Assembly: GCF_042477335.2 (NCBI RefSeq)
Contig: NC_091255.1
Coordinates: 30,048,501-30,112,500 of the forward strand
DNA: 64,000 nt
Direction of reading: 5' to 3'
DNA from: Ovis canadensis
Taxonomy: Eukaryota; Chordata; Mammalia; Artiodactyla; Bovidae
The position numbers and the translations under genes are program-made. This document shows positions 39,201 to 54,200 of this stretch, in pieces (within the stretch, counting starts at the first letter, position 1; each line of letters opens with the position of its first letter). The notes under the pieces were generated by a model, which had not been told where the DNA came from, ran no database searches, and saw nothing but the letters and a program-made list of their open reading frames with translations.

Positions 39201-42200
39201 GCTTTTTCCTGTTTTCTTTTGTCAAAATACAGCTTACATTTTTGGTTCAAGGTCTTTGTGTATTGGGTGAAAAGTGAGCGAGTCTAGGATGAATGAAGAG
39301 GGAAAAAGGTCTTCCATGTAATTCTGTTTTCAGGTGAACCAGAATTTAAGTACATTGGAAATATGCATGGAAATGAAGTGGTTGGAAGAGAACTGCTACT
39401 GAACCTCATCGAATACCTTTGTAAGAACTTTGGTACAGATCCTGAAGTAACAGATTTGGTTCTTAACACTAGAATTCACCTTATGCCATCCATGAATCCT
39501 GATGGGTATGAAAAGGCCCAGGAAGGTAAAGAATAGTTGTCTATTAATGCTTAATCATTTTGATTGTCATTCAGTTCAGTTCAATTCAGTTCAGTTGCTA
39601 AGTCATGCCTGACTCTGCGACCCTATGGACTGTAACATGCCAGGCTTTCCTGTCCTTCACCATCTCCTAGAGTTTGCTCACTCATGTCCATTGTTTATCA
39701 TATGGCATAATTATGTGAGGATAGAAAATAATTTGAACTGGTTGTTTCCCTAAAATTTCTTCCTGTTTTATTCTTATAATTTATCACTGATCTTAGCTTT
39801 TGTATTCTTTTAAGATAGGCTAGTTTATTCACCAATTATGCCATCAAGTTTATATTTAATGAAGTCTCCAGTTTGGTAATGGTTCTTATTTACTAAAATA
39901 ATGTTTAATAAATTGCTCCATTTTAACATTAATTTTTGTTAAATTATTTTGTTGGGAACCTTATCTAATAAGTGAAAACTCAAAGCAGATTGTTTTTTGA
40001 CTCCCAGTTCTATTCTGCATGTATATGTAGTCTCAACCTGCGAAGTTACTGATGTCCCATTCCTCTGTCTTCCCTGGGCTAGCCTGTCTCTGCTGGGGCA
40101 TCACAGTAAGGGCAAGGAGAGCAATTTTATTACATGGACCACCTTATGCAGAACACTGCAGAGTGAGAATCCATCTTTTCTTAATCTGTGGTTCCTTCCA
40201 GATGGTGATACCAGTGAATAGAATAGATCCCACAATATGAATATGCAGCCACATGGTTTGTTACTGTCTCTGATTGAACACTGAGAGACTGGATTAGTGA
40301 ATGACTAGGTTAATCCTTATATATGTGTATTATTTAGATCCTTTTCTTTAGGACCTCATTCTTTGTCAGCCCCGCAAATCCCTTCCACATTCCTCCCTTG
40401 AGATCCTTCTGAAAGATGGAACTCATACTTACTACTAGTGATCCCTCTAGTAGGCTTTCTTCACTCACTTGCGTTCATTTTCTTATCCCTTAGTAAAATG
40501 GAATAAGCTCAAGTTGAACTCTTTCTCTTCCATCAGGTTAAACTTCCAACTGTGTTCCTGACTAACTTTACCTTTTAATAGTGATCACTAATATAAGCGT
40601 ACTGCAACTTTTTTCTTTTCATTTGGTCTGTTTTTTTTTTTAACTTTGTTTAGTGACCTATATATCAGTACAGTAAAATCCCCTATCAGTCCTGCCCGCT
40701 TAATACTGTGATCACATTGTTGTATGTGGATTATTGACAAGTGAGCAATATTTTCATATAATTTGTATGATTGGGCTTTTTCCCTCCTCAAAGTACGATG
40801 AAAGGCAGAAATGAAAGGATAATGGTTTTACCTTCCTATTCAAAAGATCTGGAAGAGATACATTTTTTTTTTTAAACATAAAAACAGTGTGTTTTAATCA
40901 TGTTACCTAACCGAACTTGGGTCCACTCACCTGCCGCACAGCAAAGCCAGTTTACTGACACTAGGTTGCCGTGAAGTAAAGTACAGGACTTACTTGCAGA
41001 CATCAAACAAGGATTATGGGTAGCTTATGCTCAACAGACCCAAACTCCTCTATGGCTTTCAGGGAAGGGTTTTTAAAGGCAACATTTGGGGTGATGGTGC
41101 ATGGTGCATGACTTTCTTCAGGTTGGTGGTGATGTAACAGGACGATGTTTCAGGATTCTTAATTATCAGCTGGCTCAGTTGAAGGTTGTCCAGTTGGTTT
41201 CAACCAGTCTGGGGTCCACATGCTTGTGCTCAGCAGAGTCATCTTCCCCTACTAAGTAGGGGCCTTAGTTCCTGCTGAACAACTCAAGGAAATGTGTCAG
41301 ATTATATGTATCCTGGAGGAGGAACTGGGACAGTTTTATCCTGAACTGTTGTCATTACTTTTTTTGCTTAACTTCTTTTCCTTTGTTTCTGAATTTCCTC
41401 ACTTCCCTAGTTAGTCATTGCTTGTGGATCTCAGAGAAGACCTCAGAAATGAAAGTCTTTTTTCTGCAAACAAGAATCACGGCATACAGAGGAGCTTTTG
41501 TACCTGGGAAGGACTCACAGGGTCCTGCTAAGTTTCAGTTGTAGTGTGATTGATCATAGTGAAGCCTGATGTGTTCACACTTAGCTTTGAGTTAAGATAG
41601 CTGAAGTTGTTTGTGCTGGATTAAAATGTAAGTGAAATATAGCTTACATTTGAATCTTTTATCATACAGGAGATCTAGTAAGTGTAATCGGCAGAAACAA
41701 CAGCAACAACTTTGACCTGAACCGGAATTTCCCGGACCAGTTCTTTCAGATCACAGAGCCCACCCAACCAGAAACTATTGCTGTAATGAGCTGGATGAAG
41801 ACCTATCCATTTGTGCTATCAGCAAACCTGCATGGAGGTAACAGCAGTTTGATATTCCACTAATTAATTCTTGTTGAGAGCATTTGAAAATCCTGGTGGA
41901 ATTTTATGTGTTGATTGTCTTAGGCTCTATTAAAGTGGGCATCCTGTTATTGCTTTTATGGCAGACAACAACAAAGGTCTTTTCTCATTACCTCTTAAGC
42001 CAGTTTCCTGGCTGTTTTCCCCTCCCGCCCCCCGCCCGCCCCCCCGCCCGCCCCCCCGCCCGCCCCCCCGCCCCCCCCCCGCCCCCCCCCCCGCCCCCCC
42101 CCCGCCCCCCCCGCCCGCCCCCCCCCCGCCCCCCCCCGCCCGCCCCCCCTCCCGCCCCCCCTCCCGCCCCCCCGCCCCCCCTCCCGCCCCCCCTCCCCCC

Positions 42201-45200
42201 CCGCCCCCCCTCCCCCCCCGCCCCCCCTCCCCCCCCGCCCCCCCTCCCCCCCCGCCCGCCCCCCCGCTCCCCCGCCCCCCCCGCCCCCCCCCCCCCCCCC
42301 CCCCCCCCCCCGCCGCCATACTCCTCTGTACTCCCTCTTTCCATCACCCCCGCCCCTTTCCTCTTTCTGGCTCTCACTCTCTCCCTGCTTCCCTTTTCCT
42401 CCTTCTCCCTTCCTCCATTTCTCTCTCACCTAGTTCTTCAAGTGGTTTATGTTTATCCCTCACACAGGTTTTGTGTTTATCTCTTTTCCTGGGAATTTGG
42501 TAACATGTTCTTTGTCAGTCATAAAAATTAAACCCTAACAGATCCAAATGTTTAGTTCTACTTCTCCCTAAAGTTTAATAAGCCCTTTTATGTAGGTTTA
42601 GATTTTGACATTCTCTTGTCTTTCATCTGCTGTGTATTTATCTGCAACACAGGGACCTCACTGTTATGTAGTACCTCAGTTTATACACTTCCATATAATT
42701 CAGCTGGAATTTATCAGTTGGATAGGATGAGAGGTCAAGATTAAAAATCATTACAGTGTCCAACTATGGTTGTGTAAATAAGTGTCAATACCCAAGAGAC
42801 CCGAAAACTTATGTCTACATGTAAACTTGTATGTGGATGTTCATAATAGCAGTACTCATAATCACCAAAATATAAATAACCCAAATGTTGACTTATTGAT
42901 GATTAAATGAAATATGCTATACAATTGAATATTATTTGGCAATGAAAAGGAATAAAGTACTGATGCATGCTACAACATAAATGAGCCTTGAAAACATGCT
43001 AAGTGATAGAATTCAATCATAAGAAACCATATATTATATGATTACATTTTAATGAAATACTCAGAAATAGGCAAACCCATAGAGACAGAAAATACATTAG
43101 AGGTGGGAGAGAAGGGGTCACTGCTAATGGGTGTGGATTTTGTTTTTGTTTTTTTTTTAAGTAATGAAATGGTCTATAACTAGATAGTAGGGGTGGTTGT
43201 ACAACCCTGTGAATATATGGAACAACATTGAATTTTATACTTTAAATGGATGGATTGTACAGTATGTGAATTATATCTCAGTAAATTTAAAAAAAAAAAG
43301 AATGAAAGTATTAACACCAGGGGCAATGGGTAAGAAATTTACTGTCAATATTTGTTAGACTATACAAGAAAATATCAGTTGAGATTTGATGGTGTATAGA
43401 TTAACTTGACTTTTTAGAAATGACAATATATGTTTAAGGATATTTGTATTTAAGAAGTAAATCAAGATTCCCCCAAAATGGCTTTGAAAGTTTGCCAATA
43501 GTAGGATAAAAGTCTTTTATAACTGGTTGCTACTGCTAAGTTGCTAAGTCACTTTAGTTGTGTTCGACTCTGTGCGACCCCATAGATGGCAGCCCACCAG
43601 GCTCCCCTGTCCCTGGGATTCTCCAGGCAAGAACACTGGAGTGGGTTGCCATTTCCTGGTAATCATGGACAATTCTCAAAGACCCAAATAGGAATTATGA
43701 AGTTACAGCCTGGTTAGCAATTTTTTTTTTGCTTTTTTCTTACTTTATTGATTGTATACCATGTGTGACAGAAAATATTTTTTGTTTTGAGCTTTTAAAA
43801 ATATTCTCAGAATACATCAAGTGTCATGTTTTGTTTTTTTTTTCAAGTGTCATGTTGACTAAATCTGAAAACATAATTCTAGTTACAGTCCAGTGAGAAT
43901 AATTTACATATGTACACATGTGGTATCAAGACCTTGGCATGGTAGGGATACATCTTTAATCATGTAGATATGTTTCTTTCCTTGACATATTTCATTTTCA
44001 CATCTTTAAAATCTTTAAATGAGTTTTGAAATCCTGGCAAATAATTTAACAGAGGAATTCTTTGCTGCCAACTTAACAATTTAGAAGGATTTTGAAAGAA
44101 TTTAGAGAAAAGATTTCCTTTTGTAAATTTTGTTAATTTTTATTTGGATGAAATTCATATCACATTAACCGTGTTAAAGTAAATAATTCAGTGACATTTA
44201 GTGCATTCACAATGTTGTGCCATAACCACCTCTATTTTGTTAGAAAACATTTTCATCTCCCCAAAAGGAAATCCCTTACCCATGAAGCAGTTGTTCTATC
44301 CCCATGCCCCACAAGCCCTTGGTAACCACCGATCCACATTCTGTCTCTATGGACTTGCCTATTTTGGATATTTCATAAGAATTAAATCATACAATATATG
44401 ACCCTTTGTGTCTGTCTCCTTTCACTTGGCATAATGTTTTCAAAGATCATTCTCGTTGCAGCATGTATTCATACTTCATTTCTTTTTATGACTGAATAAT
44501 ATTCCATTGTAGGTATATACCATAATTTGTTTATCTACGTATCTGTTGATGGATCATTTTTACTTTTCACTATTACAAATACTACTACTGTGCACATTGG
44601 CATACAATATCTGAGTCCCTGTTTTCAATTCTTTGAGGTTAACCTATGTTTGGCTTTTTGATGGAAATGCCAACATGTTTAGCTTCTTGATGAACTGCCA
44701 AACTACTCCACAGTAGCAGAACCGTTTTATGTTCCTATCAGCAATATATGAGTGTTCTAGTTTTGCCACATCCTTACTTACCTTGTTAATTTGTGTTTTT
44801 TTGATTGCAACCATTTTAGTGGCTGAAAGGTGATATCTTACTGAAATTTAGATTTGTATTTCCCTGATGACTAATGATATTGAGCATGTTCTTGTGTGCT
44901 TCTTGGTAATTTGTGTATCTTATCTGGAGAAATTCCAGTTCAAGTCTTTCACCCATTTTTAATTGGGTTTTTCATCTTTTTGTTGAGTTGCAGGATTTCT
45001 TGACATAGTCTGGGCTCTAGACCCTTATCACATTGCTTATTTGCACATATTTTCTCCCATTCTATAGGCTATATTTTAACTTTCTTAATGACCTCTGATG
45101 CACACTTTTCTTAATATTGATGAAGTTAAATTTATATTTTTGTAAATTTTGTAAAAAGCTCATGCTTTCTGTGTTGATACTAATTTTTTAAAAATAAACT

Positions 45201-48200
45201 TTTATAGGAATATCCTAAGTCTTTTATGACATTTTTTTGGCCTTAGAAAATTAACCATTTGAAAGGCAATATTAAGTATAAGCTGACTTTTTTAAGTTGT
45301 AATTTTTAAACCTGAGTCATCAATTCAAGGTGAAATTTAAAGAATTTTTTGGAGTAATTTGTCTAAAAACAAATGTTGAAGTACACTTACCTTATTAGAA
45401 CTGTTTTGAGAAATAAAATGAGTGTTCATACTTGTTTCTTAAAGAAAATTTTTTTAAACAGATGAATGTTTGCTGGTATTCGTTACCACAGTATTACTTC
45501 ATCTGGATTCAAGTTGAGTATGTTCCTTCACTTCCACGTGCAGGAAGTGGCATGACAAAAAGGCAAAATGAATGGCCTAATGAAGGCAGAATAAATGAAC
45601 ACATGGACAAATGAAATTGATGTGAATAATAGGAAGATAAGGGATTTGATTCTATGGTTGGGGAGTAGGCTCAGGGCAAGCATCTTAATTGCTTCATTTA
45701 CTATGGGTACCATGAAGGAAGTTGACATCCTTTCTATATGTATTAAAACACACTCTCTGTACTTTAGGTCATGAAAAAAACCATATGATATAACTCCAGT
45801 TGACAAGTTTATAACATAAACATAAAAGAAATTTTTAGCATTTGTTTCTGGGTGAAGGTTGGGACTAGTTCTCCTATCCATAACATAAGTTGTTTAGCAT
45901 CTCCAATTTAGACTCCACATCTACAAAATGAAGAGAGTAGGTTAATTGGACTTCAAGAGTTCTTTCTTATTTTAAGATTCTTTGAGCTTATAAATGTCTG
46001 AATTTACGAAAAAAAAAAATCAAGTTTTGCTCACATTTTCTGATCCTTAGTATTACAAAAGTGAAATTGTTTAATTAAGCCTGTATACTTCTGATTTCAG
46101 TTCTAATGTGTAAATTATGCCTGTGAGTTCAGGTGAACTCCCAAGACCTTTCCAGTTAATGCAGCCTTTAAGTGTCATATATAGCTGTTTAATATTTTAT
46201 TTATCTACTTTGATTTTCTCCCAAGGAAGTTAGCAACTTTTTCATTTCTATTGAGGAAATTAGTCTTAGAAAATTGTATTGGTGTCCTGTCCCTGGCAGT
46301 ATTGTGAAAAGCTTACTTTCTGTTAATGCTCCATCTTGCAAAAAATAACACATTTTCCTCATTTCCCTTATAGGTACTTTGGTGGTTAACTACCCTTTTG
46401 ATGATGATGAACAAGGCATTGCCATGTATAGTAAATCACCAGATGATGCTGTGTTTCAACAAATAGCACTTTCTTATTCCAAGGTAGGCTTGTGCTCAAA
46501 CATAAAATGTTATAAAAATTAATTTTTCATTAAAGGATGCATTAAGACAAAGCCCTACAAGTCTCAGGTCAAGTGCTTTCTTCTCTGTTAAGCCTTCCTT
46601 TTTTCCTTGCAGACCACTTTACTTCTCTTTCTTCGTTGTTTCCCACCTCACTTTTAAATGTGCTGCATGTGGTCTATAGCCATACCACCCTGAACACTCC
46701 CAGTCTGGTCTAAATGTACTTAGCGCGTTTCCTCACTAGCTTTTAAGCTCAGGTAATGTCTTTTCATCTATAGCTTTTAGTACAGTACTTGGAATGTAAT
46801 AAACTAAACAAACTGCTAGTTTATTTCATTTGACAAATACTTAACTATAAATCTCGTAAAGTAGTCTAAGGTGGGGTTGGCAAGGTACAGCTCTAGGACA
46901 AAATCCAACCTACCGCCTATTCTTGTAAATAAAGTTTTATTGACACACAGCCACATCCATTCTTTATAATATTGTCTGTTGCTGCTTTCTCAGTCAACAT
47001 TTGAATATAAGTCAGTGTAATTCACCACATTCACAGACTAAAGAAGACAAATACTACAGTCCTCTCAATAGATGCAGGGAGCAGAATCAAGTCATTGCAA
47101 CAGAATCTTTTGAGTCTGTAAAACCTAAAATTTTTACCGTCTGGCTCTTTACAAGAAAAAAGTTGCCAACCTATAGTCTAAGGTATTTAAGCACCTAGTA
47201 GTCAATTTTCATTCCAATCGCAAGGAAAGGCAATGCCAAAGAATGCTCAAACTACCACACAATTGCACTCATCTCACATGCTAGTAAAGTAATGCTCAAA
47301 ATTCTCCAAGCCAGGCTTCAGCAATACATGAACTGTGAACTTCCTGATGTTCAAGATGGTTTTAGAAAAGGCAGAGGAACCAGAGATCAAATTGCCAACA
47401 TCCGCTGGATCATGGAAAAAGCAAGAGAGTTCCGGAAAAACATCTATTTCTGCTTTATTGACTATGCCAAAGCCTTTGACTGTGTGGATCACAGTAAACT
47501 GTGGAAAATTCTGAAAGAGATGGGAATACAAAACCACCTGACCTACCTCTTGAGAAATCCGTATGTAGGTCAGGAGGCAACAGTTACAACTGGACATGGA
47601 ACAACAGACTGGTTCCAAATAGGAAAAGGAATACGTCAAGGCTGTATATTGTCACCCTGCTTATTTAACTTATATGCAGAGTACATCACGAGAAACGCTG
47701 GGCTGGAAGAAACACGAGCTGGAATCAAGATTGCCAGGAGAAATATCAATAACCTCAGATATGCAGATGACAATACCCTTATGGCAGAAAGTGAAGAGGA
47801 ACTCAAAAGCCTCTTGATGAAAGTGAAAGAGGAGAGTGAAAAAGTTGGCCTAAAGCTCAACATTCAGAAAATGAAGATCATGGCATCTGGTCCCATCACT
47901 TCATGGGAAATAGATGGGGAAACAGTGGAAACAGTGTCAGACTTTATTTTGGGGGGCTCCAAAATCACTGCAGATGGTGATTGCAGCCATGAAATTAAAA
48001 GACGCTTGCTCCTTGGAAGAAAAGTTATGACCAACCTAGATAGCACATTCAAAAGCAGAGACATTACTTTGCCGACTAAGGTCCATGTAGTCAAGGCTAT
48101 GGATTTTCCTGTGGTTATGTATGGATGTGAGAGTTGGACTGTGAAGAAGGCTGAGCGCTGAAGAATTGATGCTTTTGAACTGTGGTGTTGGAGAAGACTC

Positions 48201-51200
48201 TTGAGAGTCCCTTGGACTGCAAGGAGATCCAACCAGTCCATTCTGAAGGAGATCAGCCCTGGGATTTCTTTGGAAGGAATGATGCTAAAACTGAAACTCC
48301 AGTACTTTGGCTACCTCATGCGAAGAGTTGACTCATTGGAAAAGAGTCTGATGCTGGGAGGGATTAGGGGTAGGAGGAGAAGGGGACATCAGAGGATGAG
48401 ATGGCTGGATGGCATCACTGACTCGATGGACGTGAGTCTGAGTGAACTCCAGGAGTTGGTGATGGACAGGGAGGCCTGGCGTGCTGCGATTCATGGGGTC
48501 ACAAAGAGTCGGACATGGCTGAGTGACTGAACTGAACTGAGTAACATACTACAGGGAGCAGGTAGAAATTTCTGTATTTTTATGTTACTTTCATAATCAG
48601 AAATGTGTGTAATTTTATTTCAAAAATTGTTATTACAAAACATGTTAAAAGTTGAGGCTTGGGAACCAGGCTTGTTAGTTTCTGGTTTTGGTCTTACTAC
48701 TGACTCAGTCTGTGATGTTACTGGTCATTGAGAAATGAAACTTATTTCTGCAGGTCTGCGCTCTCTACTCAGACCCTTCTGTCATTCTGCTTTTCCCATT
48801 CCCTCGTTCTATACAAGGTGAACTTGTGAGTTTGTTCAGAGTTTCTAACAGGGAGTATGTATCTTATTTCACTTTAAAGTATAGTTGTCTTCTGTTTGGA
48901 TATGCCATTTTTGAGGGATATACCTGGAATAATTTTTTTTTTAATGAGAAAACTTCCAAATCATCAAAGTAGAAACTAAGAGATAAAATTTTATACATAT
49001 CCCCATCACATCCTGCCCATTATTATCGTTCCACTTTTCACCCTCTTTGTAACTTTGCATTCCTTAGCCTCTTTTTATTTTCTTTGATCTTTAACCCTTT
49101 TGATTTGGTTTCTTTTCTACCCAGCCTAGACCCATGGACATACCTTTCAGTGATGCATCTTAGGGTCTTTTATGCCCTTTTGACATATCTGCCTTGCCAA
49201 TGGCCAACCCTTATTAATTATAGTCATCTCTCTGATACATCCCAGAAAAGTCACACAGTTATGGCAGTTGACTACAATATGTATATATAGTGCACTTTAA
49301 CGTCAGCCTAGCCCTCGGTTCTCCCCAGCAAGCAACTTGACTCCCTGGCTCATTTCCCACTATGGTGATTCTGAGCATTTATCGTCTACTTGAGCCTTCT
49401 AATCCCAGCTTTGTTTGTCTTTCTCTCTGTAGATCACTTTGCCTTGAACTAAAGCAGAACTGTGAATAATCTGACATGCATTCATTCCAATTCTGTCTTC
49501 TCAATTATTGTTTGTTTTACTCATATTCTTCATTTTTTTCTCCTAATTTTTTAAAAATTGAAGTACATATGTGTAATATTATATGTTACAGGTGTATAAT
49601 ATAGTGATTCACAATTTTTAAGGATTGTACTCCATTTATAGTCATTATAAAATATCAGCTATTTCCCTGTGTTATTCAGTATATCCTTGTAGTTTACTTT
49701 ATATATGGTAGTTTGTACCTCTTAATCCCCTACTCCTGTATTGCCCCTCCCTTTTCCTCTCCCCGCTGATAATCACTGGTTTGTTCTCTGTATCTCTAAG
49801 TCTGTTTTGTTATGTTCACTAATTTGTTGTATTTTTTTAAATTCCACATTTAAGTCACATCATACAGTATTTGTCTTTCTTTGTATGATTTATTTCAAAT
49901 TAGCGTAAAGCCTTCCAAAAATCAATAAAGACAAAAGAGGGAAGTTTAAGGAAAGGCAGGCATTAAGATGATTCAGAATGACCACCAACAGTGAATGTGC
50001 CCTTAATCTGAAACCTAAATCTGAAAATACTAACATAATAACTGGGCAGGTGAAAGCAGTGGAATACATGGAGGAGGTTTCAAAGTACATACAAATTAAA
50101 GGATCTGGTATATTTAAAGGGATAATCACAATTTAAAAGGGCAGGTGGATTTAAAGGAAAATCTTCCAAACACATAGCTTCTGGGAGAGAAGAAAAGCAA
50201 AAAGAAAGGAAGAAGTGCCTGCCCTTTGACAATTAGTGAAGAGAAAAGGGTCAAAAAATGGTCAAATGTTATACGTCAAAATAGGAAATGGCTGGTGATT
50301 TCTGGCTTTATATTTTTTGCTTGCCTCAATTTTCTAATTTTCTACAATAACTTTTATTATATTTTGAGTATAATGAAATTTAATTTTAATTCAATTAAGT
50401 GAAAGTGAAAAAACAGAGCTATACAATGTGACAGATATCAAGGGAAGAGAAAATTTCAGGCAGGCATTAGTGGAACACTTGTGGTATTTGAATAAAATGT
50501 AGGTTATTTTAGTTAATAGTATCATGCCAATATTAGGGCTTCCCTGGTGGCTCAGACAGTAAAGAATCTGCATATAATGTGGGAGACCTAGGTTCAATCC
50601 CTGGGTTGGGAAGATTCCCTGGAGGAGGGCATGGCAACTCACTCCAGTATTCTTGCCTGGAGAATCCCCAAGGACAGAGGAGCCTGATGGGCTACAGTCC
50701 ATGGGGTTGCAAAGAGTCGGACACAACTGAATTAGTTTTTTTTTGTTTTGATCAAGGTGCTATGATTATATAAAATGCTAACATAGGAAATACTTGATCA
50801 AAGATGTATAAAACTCAGTACTATTTTTGTAACATTTCTACAAGTCTAAGATTAGTTCAAAAGAATAAGAAACCTGAATAGTTTCCACTTGTCTCCACTT
50901 CCTTATTGTTCTCTCATGCCTCAGTTTCTTGTCATCCATCTTCCACCTACACTGTTTCATCTGGAAGTGCCACCTCAAAGGTCACCAGAAGCCTATTTTA
51001 AACTTTAACTCTCTTGTCTTCTCCCTTTGAACACATATACAACACGTACATAAATATTCCAGTAATCTAAAGTAATAGCTTTCATTTGATAGTAGAGTGG
51101 TATAAATGGTAAGCCTGTAAATGGTATGTTAAGTTTATGAAAGGGGATTATTTTGTATATTTTAAAGTTAAATGGTTAATTCTCAGCGGTGGGAAAATAA

Positions 51201-54200
51201 AAAATTATTTCTCTCTTTATACTTTTCTGTACTTTTTATTTTCTATTTACAAAAGAGAGAGGTGAAGTTTTGACCATCTTCAAGAGCTTAATTTCTTCAG
51301 GAAAATTCCCCTGTAACTCTAGTCAAAAATAATCTTTCTCTCCTCTAGCTTTCAATAGTGTTTATTTGTGCCTCTATAGAATTTTTTTTTTTTTACTCTG
51401 TATTGAGCAAACAATTGCACACATGCTGTGCCAGACACTGCTGGAGACTGAGAACACACAGACACAAACTGTTTCAAGGAGCAGGGTATTGTCTTTAGGG
51501 AAGAAAAAGGTGCAACCAGTTGTAGCAGAATAAAATAACTCCAAAGAACAGAAGGGCTGCCTTGGCCCCTAACAAGTCAGAGAAAGATGCTTACCTGTCC
51601 TCGTTTGTGAACTACCTTTTAGGGACTTTAAGCCTCTTGAGATCACAAAATGAAAGTATGAATATGAGCAGTTCGGTTTTGCTTGTGAGAGGGATTGTGT
51701 TGGATTTTTATATTACTTGTAAATACAAGTAATAAATGAAGTCTTCAGTGTTTTTTTTTAACAGAGCATAAACTGTTTAATTTTGGTTTTAAAAAGTAGG
51801 TATTAAATCCATATAGTAAAAAATCAAAGTGGCACAGAAAGCTATACATTGAAAAGTCTCTGCTTCCATGACTCCATCCACCCCAACACATACCTTATTG
51901 GTAACCACTCTTATTATCTTTCCTTATCCCCCTCATGTTTTTTTGATGCAGATACAAACAAATACAAGTAAAGATTCTTTTTTTTTTTTTTTAAGGAAAA
52001 CTCGCAGATGTTTCAAGGTAGACCTTGTAAGAATATGTACCCTAATGAGTATTTTCCTCATGGAATAACAAATGGAGCCAGCTGGTACAATGTCCCAGGT
52101 AAAACATTCTTTATATCAAGGCCATGCGACTTGATGGCTTTTCTGTCCTCCCAATGGTACTGCTTGTTACTGAGTTTTTAGTTTTGAGGAATAATCATTC
52201 TTTTAAAAATATTTTATAATTAGTTTAAAACATTCAAATTAGTTTTTCAACAATTTTTTATATTTGGTGCACTTTGAATTTTGAGTAAAATTATTGTACT
52301 TGATGAAAATGGTATATTTTCCCTCTGGCTATTATAAAGAACATTTAGATGTGCTAATTAGAAGAGTGTGAGCTACACTTGAATTCTTTCTGAACATGAA
52401 AGTACAGATGTTTTTTACCTGTACCACAAGCATAGAAGCACTCTTACATGAACACATTATTGGTGTTCAACTATGCTGATAAAAGAACGAATTTGACTTT
52501 TTACTAGGAATGTTGCTTGCCATTTGGGATCTGGGCTAGTTAGAACTTCTTCAGAGTAACTAATTTAAAGTTTTTATCCTTCAGGTGGTATGCAGGACTG
52601 GAACTATTTGCAAACAAATTGCTTTGAAGTGACTATTGAACTAGGTTGTGTGAAATACCCATTTGAGAAAGACCTGCCAAAATTTTGGGCACAGAATCGA
52701 AGATCCCTAATCCAGTTTATGAAACAGGTGACTATTCAGGAGTGACATCGGAAATTTCTCCCAAGAGCAAGATTTTTGTGTGTACATGTGGTTTTCATGC
52801 ATTGATTTTGGAATACACCTCATTGGAATTCCAGTTTGACCTATTCATGTTTTAGTAAATTTATTTAGGAGATTTATGGATGTAAATAAGTTTATTTTTA
52901 TGTGTGGAGAAAAGTTCGAAATGATTAAATGATGTAGTGATGATGTTTTACACTTAATGGATAGTGTCACTTTTTACCCTGTCCTTATAAAAGGCTAATA
53001 TAAATTGGATACACACCTAAAAATTTGTCAAGTGATAAGCAAGCTCAGCATTTTAGGCTTCCCTGGTGGCTTAGTTGGTAAAGAATCTGCCTGCAATGAA
53101 GGAGACCCAGGTTTGATCCCTGGGTGGGGAAGATCCCCTGGAGAAGGAAATGGAACCCACTCCAGTATTCTTGCCTGGAAAATCCTGTAAACAGAGGATC
53201 CTGGTGGGCTACAGTCCGTGGGCTCACAAAGGGCCAGTTTCAGCTGAGTGACTAAGGAAGCAAAAGATGGGCTATGGGGTGAATGTGTGTTGTTGTTTTT
53301 TTCCTTTGCCAGAGATTTACTGTGAAATGATGAGTTTTCTTTTGTTTGGATGTACATGGTAACCAGTAGGTAAAGACTGTAAAAATATGCTAATAATGAT
53401 GAAAATTGTTAGGATAACCTGAGTACTCCTTTGTGCCAGTACTTTTCTGAGTAAAGTGGTATAAAGGGTGTGAGTTTATATACTAATGGGCTTCTCTGAT
53501 AGCTCAGTTGGTAAAGAATCTGCCTGCAATGCAGGAGACCCCGCTTCAATTCCTAGGTCAGGAGGATCCACTGGAGAAAGGATAGGCTTCCCACGCCAGT
53601 ATTCTTGGGCTTCCTTGTGGCTCAGCTGGTAAAGAATCTGCCTGCAATGTGGGAGACCTGGGTTCAGTCCCTGGGTTTGGAAGAATCCCCTGGAGAACGG
53701 AAAGTCTACCCACTCCAGTATTCTGGCCTGGAGGATCCCAAAGAGTCAGACACGACTGAGTGATTTCCACTTTACATACTAATATCTTAGAATGCTTTAT
53801 TCTGAAATTTTTTAAACATTAGGAAAAACTGTAAGACTAACACAACAAATGCTACTCTTCTTTTACCTAGGTTTAACAGTTTTTCCATTTGCTACATTTG
53901 TATTTTTTATATACATACACACACGTATATACACATACACATACTTTTGCTGAACTATTTCAGTATAAATTGCAGGTGTTATGATATTTATCCCTAAGTA
54001 TTTCAGAATATTTAAAAGTAGTCTAAAAATAGAGTTAATTCTCCTACCTGACATCTCCAATTGCTATTATCTCACCTAAGAAAAGGGCTTCCCAGGTGGC
54101 ACTAATGGTAAAGAATCCACCTCCAGTGCAGGAGATGCAAGAGATACAGGTTCGATCCCTGGGTTTGGGAAGACCCCCTGGAGGAGAGAGCATGGCTACC

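Noticed and set aside
40920..41420. Possible endogenous retroviral LTR
   Set aside because: No clear inverted ends, primer-binding site or polyadenylation signal could be identified by eye; kept only as an unclassified stretch.
41884..42531. Several long open frames (Pro/Ala/Arg on +, Gly/Arg/Ala on -) in the C-rich tract
   Set aside because: Products of a low-complexity repeat without stop codons; no splice or coding signature.
47292..48161. 289-codon frame as a possible host gene
   Set aside because: Sequence is the BovB reverse transcriptase, present in several broken copies in this window.
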